Part shown: positions 8,537-17,401 of the stretch, piece after piece
How the letters are laid out: each line of letters starts with the position of its first letter
How positions within the stretch are numbered: position 1 is the stretch's first letter
Origin: Pseudomonadota bacterium
GTDB taxonomy: Bacteria; Myxococcota_A; UBA796; SXON01
Direction: 5' to 3'
Assembly (NCBI GenBank): GCA_030685065.1
Contig: JAUXQH010000054.1
Coordinates: 184,280-242,827 of the forward strand
DNA length: 58,548 nucleotides
Notes under the pieces: generated by a model
The model's input: the letters and a program-made list of their open reading frames with translations, nothing else
What the model was told of the DNA's origin: nothing
Databases searched by the model: none
Position numbers and translations under genes: made by a program

Positions 8537-8890
8537 GTGGCTGACATCCCCGACAAGCTCTACTTCCGCATCGGCGAGGTGGCGGAGCTGGTGGGGGTGG
8601 AAGCGCATGTGCTCCGCTATTGGGAGACCGAGTTCAAGCTCCGGCCCCACCGGTCGAGCTCGGGCCAGCGCCTGTACCGCAAGAGCGACCTGTCGCGCTT
8701 CCTGCGTGTGCGGCAGCTCCTGCACGAAGAGGGCTTCACCATCGCCGGCGCACGCAAGGTGCTGCTCGAGGGCTCCGAGTCCGCGAAGGGCGTGGGTGTG
8801 GACCGCGAGATGTTGAAGGATGCGCTGCGTCGCGTGCGTGACCTGCGCGCGGGCATCGCCCGCCTGACCACTGAGCTCACCGAGGAGTGA
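8537..8890 (+). CDS. MerR family transcriptional regulator
   Basis: A 117-residue protein with an N-terminal MerR winged helix: [25 protein letters not shown], then the RLYRKSDL segment, and a C-terminal coiled dimerisation helix ([23 protein letters not shown]). There are no Cys residues for metal sensing and no effector domain. It starts at GTG 8537, 3 bp after ihfA. The same ihfA-merR pairing is common in deltaproteobacteria, and the regulated genes are not known to me. Confidence 0.9.
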   Translation: MADIPDKLYFRIGEVAELVGVEAHVLRYWETEFKLRPHRSSSGQRLYRKSDLSRFLRVRQLLHEEGFTIAGARKVLLEGSESAKGVGVDREMLKDALRRVRDLRAGIARLTTELTEE

Positions 8891-8900
8891 AGCCCAGCCC

Positions 8901-8928
8901 TTGACGCGAGGAGCGGGCGGGATAGAAG
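8901..8928 (+). promoter_or_regulatory. Candidate sigma-70 promoter for tRNA-Pro
   Basis: TTGACG at 8901-8906 and TAGAAG at 8923-8928, spaced 16 bp, lie just upstream of the tRNA-Pro gene. The -10 match is weak, so this is tentative. Confidence 0.35.
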
Positions 8929-8937
8929 GTCTGCGTC

Positions 8938-9014
8938 CGGGGTGTAGCGCAGCCTGGTAGCGCACCTGAATGGGGTTCAGGTGGTCGCAAGTTCGAATCT
9001 TGTCACCCCGACCA
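8938..9014 (+). tRNA. tRNA-Pro (anticodon GGG)
   Basis: Acceptor CGGGGTG pairs with CACCCCG, D stem GCGC/GCGC, anticodon stem CCTGA/TCAGG with loop ATGGGGT (GGG), T stem GCAAG/CTTGT with loop TTCGAAT, discriminator A and encoded CCA at 9012-9014. Confidence 0.95.
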
Positions 9015-9030
9015 TATTTGCGCAACTCGT

Positions 9031-9070
9031 ACGCCCGCCCTTCGGTTCGCCGGAGGGCGGGCGTTCTTGC
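9031..9070 (+). terminator. Rho-independent terminator after tRNA-Pro
   Basis: ACGCCCGCCCT (9031-9041) pairs with AGGGCGGGCGT (9054-9064) and is followed by TCTTGCTT. The 11 bp stem is perfect. Confidence 0.78.
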
Positions 9071-9123
9071 TTGGGTATTGTACGATCGTTTGCGGCCGCG
9101 GTGCGTCGCCCGTGGGGCTGTAG

Positions 9124-10863
9124 CTACCGTCCGAGCAGCACGTACACCGCGCCGGCACCCGCACCCGCCGTGCTGTCGTCGCTGTCCCCCATCACGAGGT
9201 CGAGGACACCGTCGTCGTCGAGGTCGCCGAGGGCGAGGTCACTCCCCAAAGCGCCCGAGCGCACGCCGTCGATCTGCACCCACGCGCTGTCGGGGAACGT
9301 CGGGGCCACGGGTCCGTAGGCGATGTGGACCTCGTTGGCCTGGGAGGACGCGACGACCAGGTCGTCCACGCCGTCGCCGTCGAGATCGCCGCCCACCGCG
9401 GCGTCGATGTGCGCGTTCATGTCGAACCCGCGCCCGAGCAGATCGCCTGCACTGCCGGCGAAGAAGTACGAGTCGTCGCTCTCCCCGGCGCCCGCGACGA
9501 GGTCCGGGTAGCCGTCGTCGTTGATGTCGCCCACGGTGGCGAGCACGCCGTCCGCGTTGGTGCCAGGTGCGTCGCCGTCCGAGAGCGCGGACAGGGGGCC
9601 GTCCACGAGCGGGCCGGCGAACCAATAGATCATCTCCTCGTCGACCGCGCCGACGGCGAGGTCGCCCACGCCGTCGCCGTCGAAGTCGGCCATCGAGATG
9701 GCGCCGCCGAACTCGAACTGACGACCCTCGGCGGTCACCGTGACGTACGTCGTGAGGTCGCTGTACACGTGCACCTTGCCGGCGCCGCTCTCGGGGCAGC
9801 CGACGGCCCAGTCGGGGGCGCCGTCGCCCGTCACGTCGGCGCCCGCGGCGATCGCGCGCCCACACTCGTTGCCTACGTCCCCGGCCCAGGCCTCGGTCGC
9901 CGTGCTCGGGAAGGTGCTCGCGCCCTCGCCATAGCCCCACCCGCCGTTGTGCCCGCGGTAGCCCGGCCCGCCCGCGAGCCACTCGTCGTCACCGTCCCCG
10001 TCGCGATCGCCGATGCGCGCCAAGGTGCTGCCGAAGGAGGCCTCCACGAAAGAGGCGCCGGTGCCGATCGTGGCGCCGCCGAAGGAGTCCGCGTACGCGA
10101 CGGTGCCCGTGGCCGCGGTGGTCCACGCCGTGACCTCCCCCGTGTGCGTGGGGTCGAGCTCCGAGCCGGGCGCGCCGCCGAGCAGGTCGAGGGAGCCGTC
10201 GCCGTCGATGTCGGCGAGCGTGACGGAGCTACCCATCCGGTCGCCGGACTGCCGCCCCAGGAAGGTGATGTCGGCGGGAGACACGCTCCCGCTCACGAGC
10301 CGGCAGCTGCTCGCGGCGCCGTCGCAGTCGTTGTCGAGCGCGTCGCCGCACACCTCCTCGGCGTCGGGGTTCACCGCGGGGTCGGCGTCGTCACAGTCGC
10401 GGATCACCTCCTCGCCGCCGGCGCCCGCCGGGGGCGCGCACGCGAGCACGCTCGAGTCGCCGCCCACGTGCCCGTCTCCATCGGCATCCAGGAACCACAC
10501 GCTGCCGGTACGGAGGTCCACCCCGGGGTCGTCATCGTCGGTCAGCCCGTCGCAGTCATTGTCGACGCCGTCACAGACCTCGGTAGCGTCGGGCCGAACC
10601 GTGGCGTCCAGGTCGTTGCAGTCGAGGGCGTTGTCGACCGTCCCGTCGGGCTGCGTGGACGCGGCGAGCGGCGCGTCGGGATCGCCGAAGCCGTCGTTGT
10701 CGACGTCGGCGTACCAGGTGCCGAGGTCCGTATCCGTATCCGTATCCGTATCCGTATCCGTGTCCGTGTCCGTGTCCGTGTCCGTGTCCGTGTCCGTGTC
10801 CGTGTCACCGGTGTCGACGGGCTTGGGGCCGGAGCAGGCGAGGAGGAGGAGGAGGGGCGACAT
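9124..10863 (-). CDS. FG-GAP/MopE-type surface lipoprotein
   Basis: A 579-residue lipoprotein. The ATG at 10863 gives MSPLLLLLACSGPKP with lipobox Cys10. Next comes a Thr-Asp dipeptide linker, then two MopE-like putative metal-binding motifs (DCNDLDATVRPDATEVCDG and DCDDADPAVNPDAEEVCG with paired Cys). The rest is a beta-propeller of FG-GAP repeats with Ca-binding DGDGxxDL loops (for example ADIDGDGSLDLLGGAPG). These proteins sit outside the cell anchored to the outer membrane. The function is unknown, with adhesion or metal binding being guesses. It is divergent from the ferritin-like gene. Confidence 0.9.
   Translation of the reverse strand: MSPLLLLLACSGPKPVDTGDTDTDTDTDTDTDTDTDTDTDTDTDTDLGTWYADVDNDGFGDPDAPLAASTQPDGTVDNALDCNDLDATVRPDATEVCDGVDNDCDGLTDDDDPGVDLRTGSVWFLDADGDGHVGGDSSVLACAPPAGAGGEEVIRDCDDADPAVNPDAEEVCGDALDNDCDGAASSCRLVSGSVSPADITFLGRQSGDRMGSSVTLADIDGDGSLDLLGGAPGSELDPTHTGEVTAWTTAATGTVAYADSFGGATIGTGASFVEASFGSTLARIGDRDGDGDDEWLAGGPGYRGHNGGWGYGEGASTFPSTATEAWAGDVGNECGRAIAAGADVTGDGAPDWAVGCPESGAGKVHVYSDLTTYVTVTAEGRQFEFGGAISMADFDGDGVGDLAVGAVDEEMIYWFAGPLVDGPLSALSDGDAPGTNADGVLATVGDINDDGYPDLVAGAGESDDSYFFAGSAGDLLGRGFDMNAHIDAAVGGDLDGDGVDDLVVASSQANEVHIAYGPVAPTFPDSAWVQIDGVRSGALGSDLALGDLDDDGVLDLVMGDSDDSTAGAGAGAVYVLLGR
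10726..10807 (-). repeat. Hexanucleotide repeat encoding the Thr-Asp linker
   Basis: About 13 copies of a 6 bp unit (GTATCC/GTGTCC on the + strand) encode the Thr-Asp linker. The unit switches from GTATCC to GTGTCC midway, so the array is made of two blocks. Slippage would change linker length in steps of two residues without a frameshift. Confidence 0.9.
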
Positions 10864-11019
10864 GGGGGGGCGGTAACCGGATTGGCTCGACGAAGCTCCG
10901 GCCACGAGATCTCCGTACGCGTCGGCCTCGGGGGCAACGCCGGCGAGGGGTAGGATTCACGAGTCCCGGAGCGCGACCGCGCTCCTCTCTCGCTACACTT
11001 CGCCGTCCCGGAGTGTTCC

Positions 11020-12132
11020 ATGTCCTCCCGCCTGCGCACCCACCTCCTCGCCACCCTCGGCGTCACCATGTCGGCCGGCTGCTGGAGCCCGTGTGTCTCG
11101 GAGGCGAAGATGACGACGGATGACACCGAGTTGTGTCTCCCCGCGGACACCGGCGATGCGGACACCGCGGGCTCCTGCCCCTCCGCCACGGACGCCCTGT
11201 CGATGCTCGCTGCTGACAGCTTCGCGTGCACGGTCGTGTCGGTGCACGGCGAGGGCACGGGAGCGGACTGTTGCTACCCCGTCACGGTCGAGTGCCACGA
11301 TTTCAGCTGCTGCGCCTACGGGCGCCCCTACGTTGCCGAGGGCTCGGTGCGGTCCGCGGAAGCCCGGCCCGGCGCGGGGTGGCACCCCGCTGCCCCGATG
11401 ACACCCGACCTGCGGGGCGTGTCCGCCGACCAACGCCGGGCGCTGGCGGCGTTCTGGACGAAAAATATGTTGTCCGAGCACTCCTCGGTGGCCGGCTTCC
11501 ACCGCTTTGCGCTGGATCTTCTCGCGCACGGCGCGCCGCTCGATCTGCTCCTGCGCGCCCAGGCGGCCATCGTGGAGGAGGTGCAACACACCCGGATGTG
11601 CGCGGCCCTCGCTTCCGCCTACGCGGGCGCGCCGATCGAGCCGGGCCCGCTCCCGATGGGAGTCGCAGCGCCGATCGCGTCGAGCCTCGCCGAGCTGGCT
11701 GCGATGACCGCAAAGGAGGGGTGTGTCGGGGAGACGCTCGCGGCGTGGCTGGCCGAGTCGATGCTGCGGGACGCCACCGATCCCGCCGTGCGCCACGTGC
11801 TGACGCGGATCGCGCGCGACGAGGCCCGGCACGCCGCGATCGCCTGGGCGACCGTGCGTTGGGCGATCGAGGTCGGTGGAGCCCCGGTGCGTGCTGCCGT
11901 CGCCGCGGTGTTCGCGACCGGTCCGGGCGTTCCGGCGCCGGGGGACTCGGCCGCCGAGCCCGGGCTCGTCGCGCACGGGTTCCTTCCCGATCGCCGGCTC
12001 GACCAGCTCGCGCTGGACGGGTGGCGCGAGGTGGTGATGCCTTGCATCGCGGCGCTGGGAGCGTTGGGTGGGGACCGCGCGGCGCCGTGGGCGGTGCGCG
12101 AAGAGCTCGTATGCTCCGCTGTTGCGGGGTGA
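11020..12132 (+). CDS. Ferritin-like domain protein with Cys-rich exported N-terminus
   Basis: A 370-residue protein. The N-terminus resembles a lipoprotein signal (LGVTMSAGCWSPC), followed by a Cys-rich segment with a C-C-Y-P/C-C-A-Y pattern. From about residue 145 a four-helix ferritin-like domain carries the expected ligands: SEHSSVAGFHRF, AAIVEEVQHTRM, KEGCVGETLAAWLAES and RDEARHAAIAW, that is two E-x-x-H pairs plus two Glu. This would bind a di-iron centre. Similar proteins occur in several myxobacteria without assigned substrate. The next gene begins 3 bp later. Confidence 0.85.
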   Translation: MSSRLRTHLLATLGVTMSAGCWSPCVSEAKMTTDDTELCLPADTGDADTAGSCPSATDALSMLAADSFACTVVSVHGEGTGADCCYPVTVECHDFSCCAYGRPYVAEGSVRSAEARPGAGWHPAAPMTPDLRGVSADQRRALAAFWTKNMLSEHSSVAGFHRFALDLLAHGAPLDLLLRAQAAIVEEVQHTRMCAALASAYAGAPIEPGPLPMGVAAPIASSLAELAAMTAKEGCVGETLAAWLAESMLRDATDPAVRHVLTRIARDEARHAAIAWATVRWAIEVGGAPVRAAVAAVFATGPGVPAPGDSAAEPGLVAHGFLPDRRLDQLALDGWREVVMPCIAALGALGGDRAAPWAVREELVCSAVAG

Positions 12133-12135
12133 GGC

Positions 12136-12559
12136 ATGCGGGCAGCGAGCGAGGTCGACATCGATGCGCCGATCGCGGTGGTCTGGCGGTTGATGCTCGA
12201 CTTCGAGGCCTACCCGGAGTGGAACCCATTCGTGGTCCGGATCACGGCGCCGGCCCCCGTCGCTGTCGGCAGCCCGCTGCACCTGCAGGTGCGCTGGGCG
12301 GATGGCACGGAGAGGGCCGTCGAAGACCGGGTGTGCGTGCTCGTGCCGCCGGGAGCGGCCGGCGCCCGTTTCGTGTACGAGGCGACCGGCTTCTTGGACA
12401 GCATTCGGATGGTTCGGGCCCGGAGGGAGCAGGTCCTCACCGTTCGATCGGCACGCGGCCGCGCTGAAGCACAGGGCCGAGTCGCAGGCCGGCGCCGCGG
12501 CTTGGCGCTCGGAAGACTCCGGGCGCAGTGCAACACGGACTCTGGCAACGCTACCGTAG
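12136..12559 (+). pseudogene. SRPBCC (START-like) gene, apparently shortened and frameshifted
   Basis: The first ~100 residues are a good SRPBCC start: ASEVDIDAPIAVVWRLMLDFEAYPEWNPFVVRI, then a beta-rich stretch to LDSIRMVRARREQVLT. After about 12440 this frame turns into Arg-rich non-coding-like sequence that runs 150 bp antisense into the uvrA-like gene. The +1 frame there reads FDRHAAALKHRAESQ, a typical C-terminal helix of this family, and stops at 12559 before uvrA. I infer a small deletion plus frameshift that removed about 25 residues. The length of the continuous frame (195 aa) should not be trusted. Confidence 0.5.
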
Positions 12560-12571
12560 GCGCGGACTCGC

Positions 12572-14962
12572 TCAGCGAGAGGGGACAGCGTGCGGACCGC
12601 CCCCGACGTATGCCGCCAGGTGCTCGCCGGTCAGCGTCGACCTCGAGGCCACGAGACCGGCCGGGGTGCCTTCGAACACCACCCGCCCCCCGTCGTGGCC
12701 CGCGCCCGGCCCGAGGTCGATGATCCAATCGGCGTGCGCCATCACTGCCTGGTGGTGCTCGATCACGACGACCGACTTGCCGGAGTCGACCAGTCGGTCC
12801 AGGAGCACGAGCAGCTGCTCGAGGTCGGCCAGGTGCAGCCCCGTGGTTGGCTCGTCGAGCACGTAGACCGCGCCTTCGGCGCCCATGTCCGTCGCGAGCT
12901 TGAGCCGCTGCCGCTCACCGCCGGACAGCGTGGTCAGGGGTTGGCCGAGGCGCACGTAGCCGAGCCCCACTTCGACCAGGCGCTGGAGGACGGCGTGCGC
13001 CGCTGGCGTGCGCGCCTTGCCGGCGCCGAAGAAGCCGAGCGCCTCTTGCGCCGAAAGATCGAGCACCTCGGCGATGTTGAGCCCGCCCAATCGATAGTCC
13101 AGTACCGACGTGTGGAACCGCCGGCCCTCGCAGTCCTCGCAGACCGTGGTGACGCCGGCCATCATCCCCAGGTCGGTGTAGATCACCCCGGCGCCGTTGC
13201 ACGTCGGACAGGCGCCCTCGGAGTTGGCGCTGAACAGGGCGGGTTTTACGCCGTTTGCCTTCGCGAAGGCGTTGCGAATCGGATCCAACAGCCCGGTGTA
13301 CGTGCCCGGGTTGCTCCGCCGTGAGCCACGGATCGGGGTCTGGTCGACCGAGACAACCCCGTCCCGGCCACACACCGAGCCGCGGATCAGCGAGCTCTTG
13401 CCCGACCCTGCCACGCCGGTCACCACCACCAGCACGCCGAGCGGGATGTCCACGTCGACGTCCTTCAGGTTGTGCGTGCGGGCGCCGCGCACCGACATCA
13501 CCCCCGACGGCTTCCGCACCGAGCGCTTGGTGGAGGCCCGGTCGTTCAGGTGCCGCCCGGTGAGCGTGCCACTGGCGCGCAGCCCCTCCACGGTGCCCTC
13601 GAAGACCACCTTGCCGCCCGCGGTGCCGGCACCGGGGCCGAGGTCGACCACGTGGTCGGCGATCACGATCACCTCCGGCTTGTGCTCGACGACGAGCACG
13701 GTGTTGCCCTTGTCCCGCAGCCGCACCAGGAGGTGGTTCATCCTCTGGATGTCGTGGGGGTGCAGCCCGACCGTCGGCTCGTCGAACACGTAGGTCACAT
13801 CCGTGAGCGACGATCCGACGTGGCGGATCATCCGGGTCCGCTGGGACTCACCGCCCGACAGCGTGCCGGTCGGCCGGTCGAGGGAGAGGTAGCCCAGCCC
13901 GATCTCCACGAACGCGTCGAGCGTGTGCCGCAGCGACGCCAACAACGGCGCGACGGACGGCTCGTCCAGCGCGCCGACCCACCCGGCGAGGTCGCTGATC
14001 TGCATCGCGCAGGCGTCGGCGATGTTCATCCCCGCGAGCTTCGAGGCCCGGGCGCCCGCGCTGAGCCGGGTGCCGCCGCACTCGGGGCAGGTGGTGAACG
14101 TCACCACCCGCTCCACGAAGGCGCGGATGTGGGGTTGCATCGCATCGACGTCCTTGGACAGGAAGGACTTCTGGATGGTCGGGATCAGGCCCGCATAGGT
14201 GAGGTTGATGCCGTCGACCTTGATTTTCGTCGCCTCCTTGTGGAGGAGGTCGTCCAGCTCCTTCTTGTTGAAGTCCCGGATCGGCTTGTCCGGGTCGAAG
14301 AAGCCGCACCCGCGGAAGATGCGGCCGTACCAGCCGTCCATGCTGTAGCCGGGGATGCTGAGTGCACCCTCGTTGAGCGACTTGCTGGCGTCGTAGAGCT
14401 GCGTGAGATCGAAGTCGCTCACCGAGCCCATGCCCTCGCACCGCGGACACATGCCCCCGTTGACCTCGAAGGTGCGCACCTCGGCCTTCTTTCCGCCGGC
14501 CTTCTCGACCGAGATCGATCCCGCCCCGCGGACCGACGGCACGTTGAACGAATAGGCGTTGGGCGGACCCGCGCTGGGCTTGCCGACGCGGCTGAACAAC
14601 ACCCGCAGCATCGCGCTGGCATCGGTCGCCGTGCCGACGGTCGAGCGCGCGTTCGCGCCCATGCGCTCCTGGTCGACGATGATGGCGGTGGTCAGCCCGT
14701 CGAGCACATCGACGTCAGGCCGGCCCAGCGTCGGCATGAACCCCTGCACGAAAGCGCTGTAGGTCTCGTTGATCATCCGCTGCGACTCTGCCGCGATGGT
14801 GCCGAACACCAGCGACGACTTGCCCGATCCCGAGACGCCGGTGAACACGGTCAGGCGCCGCTTGGGGATCTCGACGCTGATGTCCTTGAGGTTGTTCTCT
14901 CGGGCACCCTGGACGCGGATCAAATCGTGGTTGTCCGCAGGATGCTTGCTGGAGGAGGCCAT
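12572..14962 (-). CDS. Short UvrA-like ABC ATPase (class II UvrA/DrrC type)
   Basis: A 796-residue UvrA paralogue, shorter than the ~940-residue UvrA of nucleotide-excision repair. Both ATPase halves are intact: Walker A GVSGSGKSS near residue 42 and GVAGSGKSS, signatures LSGGESQRTRM and LSGGERQRLKLA, each followed by a Walker B DEPT. Zinc-binding CPRCEG, CPECGG and CPTCNG/CEDCEG pairs are kept. The missing length lies where UvrA binds UvrB, so this belongs with UvrA2/DrrC-like proteins linked to resistance to DNA-binding drugs. The exact role is inferred. A divergent 378 bp control region separates it from the next gene. Confidence 0.9.
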   Translation of the reverse strand: MASSSKHPADNHDLIRVQGARENNLKDISVEIPKRRLTVFTGVSGSGKSSLVFGTIAAESQRMINETYSAFVQGFMPTLGRPDVDVLDGLTTAIIVDQERMGANARSTVGTATDASAMLRVLFSRVGKPSAGPPNAYSFNVPSVRGAGSISVEKAGGKKAEVRTFEVNGGMCPRCEGMGSVSDFDLTQLYDASKSLNEGALSIPGYSMDGWYGRIFRGCGFFDPDKPIRDFNKKELDDLLHKEATKIKVDGINLTYAGLIPTIQKSFLSKDVDAMQPHIRAFVERVVTFTTCPECGGTRLSAGARASKLAGMNIADACAMQISDLAGWVGALDEPSVAPLLASLRHTLDAFVEIGLGYLSLDRPTGTLSGGESQRTRMIRHVGSSLTDVTYVFDEPTVGLHPHDIQRMNHLLVRLRDKGNTVLVVEHKPEVIVIADHVVDLGPGAGTAGGKVVFEGTVEGLRASGTLTGRHLNDRASTKRSVRKPSGVMSVRGARTHNLKDVDVDIPLGVLVVVTGVAGSGKSSLIRGSVCGRDGVVSVDQTPIRGSRRSNPGTYTGLLDPIRNAFAKANGVKPALFSANSEGACPTCNGAGVIYTDLGMMAGVTTVCEDCEGRRFHTSVLDYRLGGLNIAEVLDLSAQEALGFFGAGKARTPAAHAVLQRLVEVGLGYVRLGQPLTTLSGGERQRLKLATDMGAEGAVYVLDEPTTGLHLADLEQLLVLLDRLVDSGKSVVVIEHHQAVMAHADWIIDLGPGAGHDGGRVVFEGTPAGLVASRSTLTGEHLAAYVGGGPHAVPSR

Positions 14963-15340
14963 GTTCGCGATTCCTCGGCGTGGTCGGGGGTTCAGTCGGA
15001 GGTGCGGACCCTCCGTTGCTTCGGGCCCCTCGTAGCGTCGGCCTCCCGTTGTCGCTCCTCCGAACCTGCGATCGTGAGCTCGGGCCGACGCGCGGCGTGG
15101 AGCGAGCGGGCCTGAAGCGCGCGGACGTCGTCGCTGGTGACCGGGCGGAGAGGTCGCGCCGCCGCCAGCGCCGCGCGCTCCACACGAGACTTTGACCCGG
15201 ACGCACGAGCGAGAACTTTAGGCAGAAATCACTTCCGGCATCCGCAAATACCAACGAGCACGCGCCCGCACGGGCCTGTGGCGCTGACCCAATTGTCAGG
15301 TCTATCCTCGCGCGCCCGCCCCCCCACCCCCGAGATCCCC
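14963..15340. other. Divergent intergenic region
   Basis: 378 bp between the uvrA-like gene and the thrombospondin-repeat gene. A locally AT-richer stretch near 15215-15255 and CAATTGTCAG near 15291 are the most promoter-like parts. No convincing -35/-10 pair or conserved ORF is seen. Confidence 0.4.
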
Positions 15341-17344
15341 GTGCTCCACCGCCTCCTCGCCCCCCTGCTCATTTCCCTCGCGCTCGGCCTCGTCGGCGCC
15401 GGCCAGGCCCACGCCGGCTCGCCGCCCACCATCTCCCTGACCGGCACGGTCGAGGCCCTCTGCGACGACGGCAGCTCCACCTACCCCGACACGCTTCCGT
15501 TCGGCCTGCACTTCACGACCATCTCCGGCTACGCCAACTACTACTACGACAACCTGCACATCACGGAGGGGTCGGCGTACTACCACCTCTACGTGGGCGT
15601 CGAGTCGAACCTCTCGCGGTACTACGGCGCAGGCGTGGTCCGCACCAACTACTACCAGGCGGGGTTGACCGACCAACTCGACCTATCGGCCGGCACCACG
15701 TTCGGCGGCGTCACCGCCAGCGTGATTCGGACGGGCGCGGAGCTCCTGGAAGAGAGCGGCCCGTACGGTGAGAGCCGCATCCTCGCCGGCGATGTCGATC
15801 TGTCGGCGTTCGCGGCAAATCTCGCGAACGTCGAGAACGCGGCCGGTGACCTCTGCACGGTGTCCGCGCTCGGGACCGATCCGACCACCGACCTCCAGGT
15901 CACCATCTACGATGCGTCCGGGGACTCCGATGGCGACGGCGTGAACGAAAGTGCGGACCAGTGCCCCACGGTCGACGCATCCGGCTACGACGCAGGCAAC
16001 GGCGACGGCTGCGTCGACGACTACGACGCCGACGGCATCACCGACCTCCTCGACTCCTGCCCGCGGTCGTCCAACGCCGTCGACCTCGACGGCAACGGCA
16101 TCCCCGACGGCTGCGACGCGGGCGACTTCGCGACCGGCGGCGTGAGCCTCACGATCGCGGGCACGGTCACCGCCGAGTGCTACACGCCCGACTCCGGGAT
16201 CTACGTCGAGACCTACGACGTCGCGTTCGAGGCGACGTACGACGATGCGTCGGAATACGTCATGTACAACGCCTCGGTTTGGGAGGACACCTACGCCGGG
16301 GGGACCTACTTCTACCAGTCCGTGCTGTGGGCCAACACCTGGTCGGTCACGTTCGGTGACGAGACGCTGGACCTGGACGGCGTTTCCACGCCCTACTACG
16401 CCGGCTGGTACCATGCGTTCGACGAGTATTCCGAGCAGTACTATGGCAACGGAAGCCAGGTCGGCGGCTACTTCTACGCGCCGAGCGACTCGGGCTGGAT
16501 CCTCTCCGGGAGCGTCGGCTTCGCCGGCACCGACCTGTTCGCCGACGTGCGGGATCACCTGGATCCGGCCAGCCTCCAGCTCGCCTCCGTGCAGCTCTCC
16601 GGTTCGAACTACAAGGACAACGGCGACTACTGCCGGTTCTCCGTCAACGGGGCGGGAGAAGGCTTCACCCTGGTCGTCACCTCCCTGGAGCCGGACGCCG
16701 ACAACGACGGTGTCTCCGACGACGAGGACCTCTGCCCCGGCTTCGACGACACCATCACCGGTGATACCGACCACGACGGTTTCTGTGACGCGCTCGACAA
16801 CTGCGCCGACGACTACAACCCCACCCAGGTCGATGCCGACGGCGACGGCCTCGGGAACGCATGCGAGGGTGACACGGACGGCGACGGCACGGTCGACGAC
16901 TACGACAACTGTGAGGTCGACTTCAACACCGACCAGGCCGACTCCGACTTCGACGACTACGGCGATGTCTGTGACGCGGACGACGACAACGACGGCCGGG
17001 CCGACATCTCCGACAACTGCCCGCTCCTCCCGAACGCCAGCCAGGCGGATCAGGACCGCGACGGCTCCGGCGATGCCTGTGATGGCGACGACGACGCCGA
17101 CGGCGTGAGCGACGCCACCGACGTCTGCCCCGGCACGCCGATGGACGTGAGTTACGACGCTGGCGGCTGCTCCGGTGTCCAGCGCGTGGAGGTCACCTGT
17201 GGTGACCCGTGCGACTACCGGAACCACGGCCAGTACGTGAGCTGTGTCACCCAGGCGTCGAACGACGTGAAGAAGGCGGGCCTGATCGGCAACACCGAGA
17301 AGGCGAACCTGACGCGCGAGGCCGCCCGCAACACCTGCCGGTAA
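15341..17344 (+). CDS. Secreted protein with thrombospondin type 3 repeats
   Basis: A 667-residue exported protein. The GTG at 15341 gives a signal peptide, MLHRLLAPLLISLALGLVGAGQAHA. Two related beta-rich domains (about residues 30-190 and 265-445, both Tyr-rich with a LTGTVEALC/IAGTVTAEC beginning) are each followed by calcium-binding type 3 repeats such as DSDGDGVNESADQCP and DADNDGVSDDEDLCPG. A block of about six repeats fills residues 450-610. The Cys-rich tail CGDPCDYRNHGQYVSCVTQ is a C-terminal module seen with such repeats in other deltaproteobacteria. It is likely a calcium-stabilised extracellular protein of unknown function. Confidence 0.88.
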   Translation: MLHRLLAPLLISLALGLVGAGQAHAGSPPTISLTGTVEALCDDGSSTYPDTLPFGLHFTTISGYANYYYDNLHITEGSAYYHLYVGVESNLSRYYGAGVVRTNYYQAGLTDQLDLSAGTTFGGVTASVIRTGAELLEESGPYGESRILAGDVDLSAFAANLANVENAAGDLCTVSALGTDPTTDLQVTIYDASGDSDGDGVNESADQCPTVDASGYDAGNGDGCVDDYDADGITDLLDSCPRSSNAVDLDGNGIPDGCDAGDFATGGVSLTIAGTVTAECYTPDSGIYVETYDVAFEATYDDASEYVMYNASVWEDTYAGGTYFYQSVLWANTWSVTFGDETLDLDGVSTPYYAGWYHAFDEYSEQYYGNGSQVGGYFYAPSDSGWILSGSVGFAGTDLFADVRDHLDPASLQLASVQLSGSNYKDNGDYCRFSVNGAGEGFTLVVTSLEPDADNDGVSDDEDLCPGFDDTITGDTDHDGFCDALDNCADDYNPTQVDADGDGLGNACEGDTDGDGTVDDYDNCEVDFNTDQADSDFDDYGDVCDADDDNDGRADISDNCPLLPNASQADQDRDGSGDACDGDDDADGVSDATDVCPGTPMDVSYDAGGCSGVQRVEVTCGDPCDYRNHGQYVSCVTQASNDVKKAGLIGNTEKANLTREAARNTCR

Positions 17345-17358
17345 CGACACACCCCCGT

Positions 17359-17388
17359 CCGGGGAGGGGCCCTGCCGCCCCTCTCCGG
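17359..17388. terminator. Bidirectional hairpin between convergent genes
   Basis: CCGGGGAGGGGC (17359-17370) pairs with GCCCCTCTCCGG (17377-17388), one mismatch, with a 6-base loop. It sits between two converging stops. There is no T tract, so intrinsic termination is uncertain. Confidence 0.5.
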
Positions 17389-17401
17389 GGGCGGCGCCTC
17401 G

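Noticed and set aside
10726..10807. Hexanucleotide arrays as CRISPR or regulatory repeats
   Set aside because: No spacers, and each lies in frame inside a lipoprotein gene as a Thr-Asp linker.
12572..14962. Naming the UvrA-like gene uvrA
   Set aside because: It lacks the length corresponding to the UvrB-binding region, so it is the short paralogue rather than the repair UvrA.
14992..15183. A 63-codon minus-strand ORF upstream of the uvrA-like gene
   Set aside because: No ribosome site, no recognisable motif and mixed codon bias.
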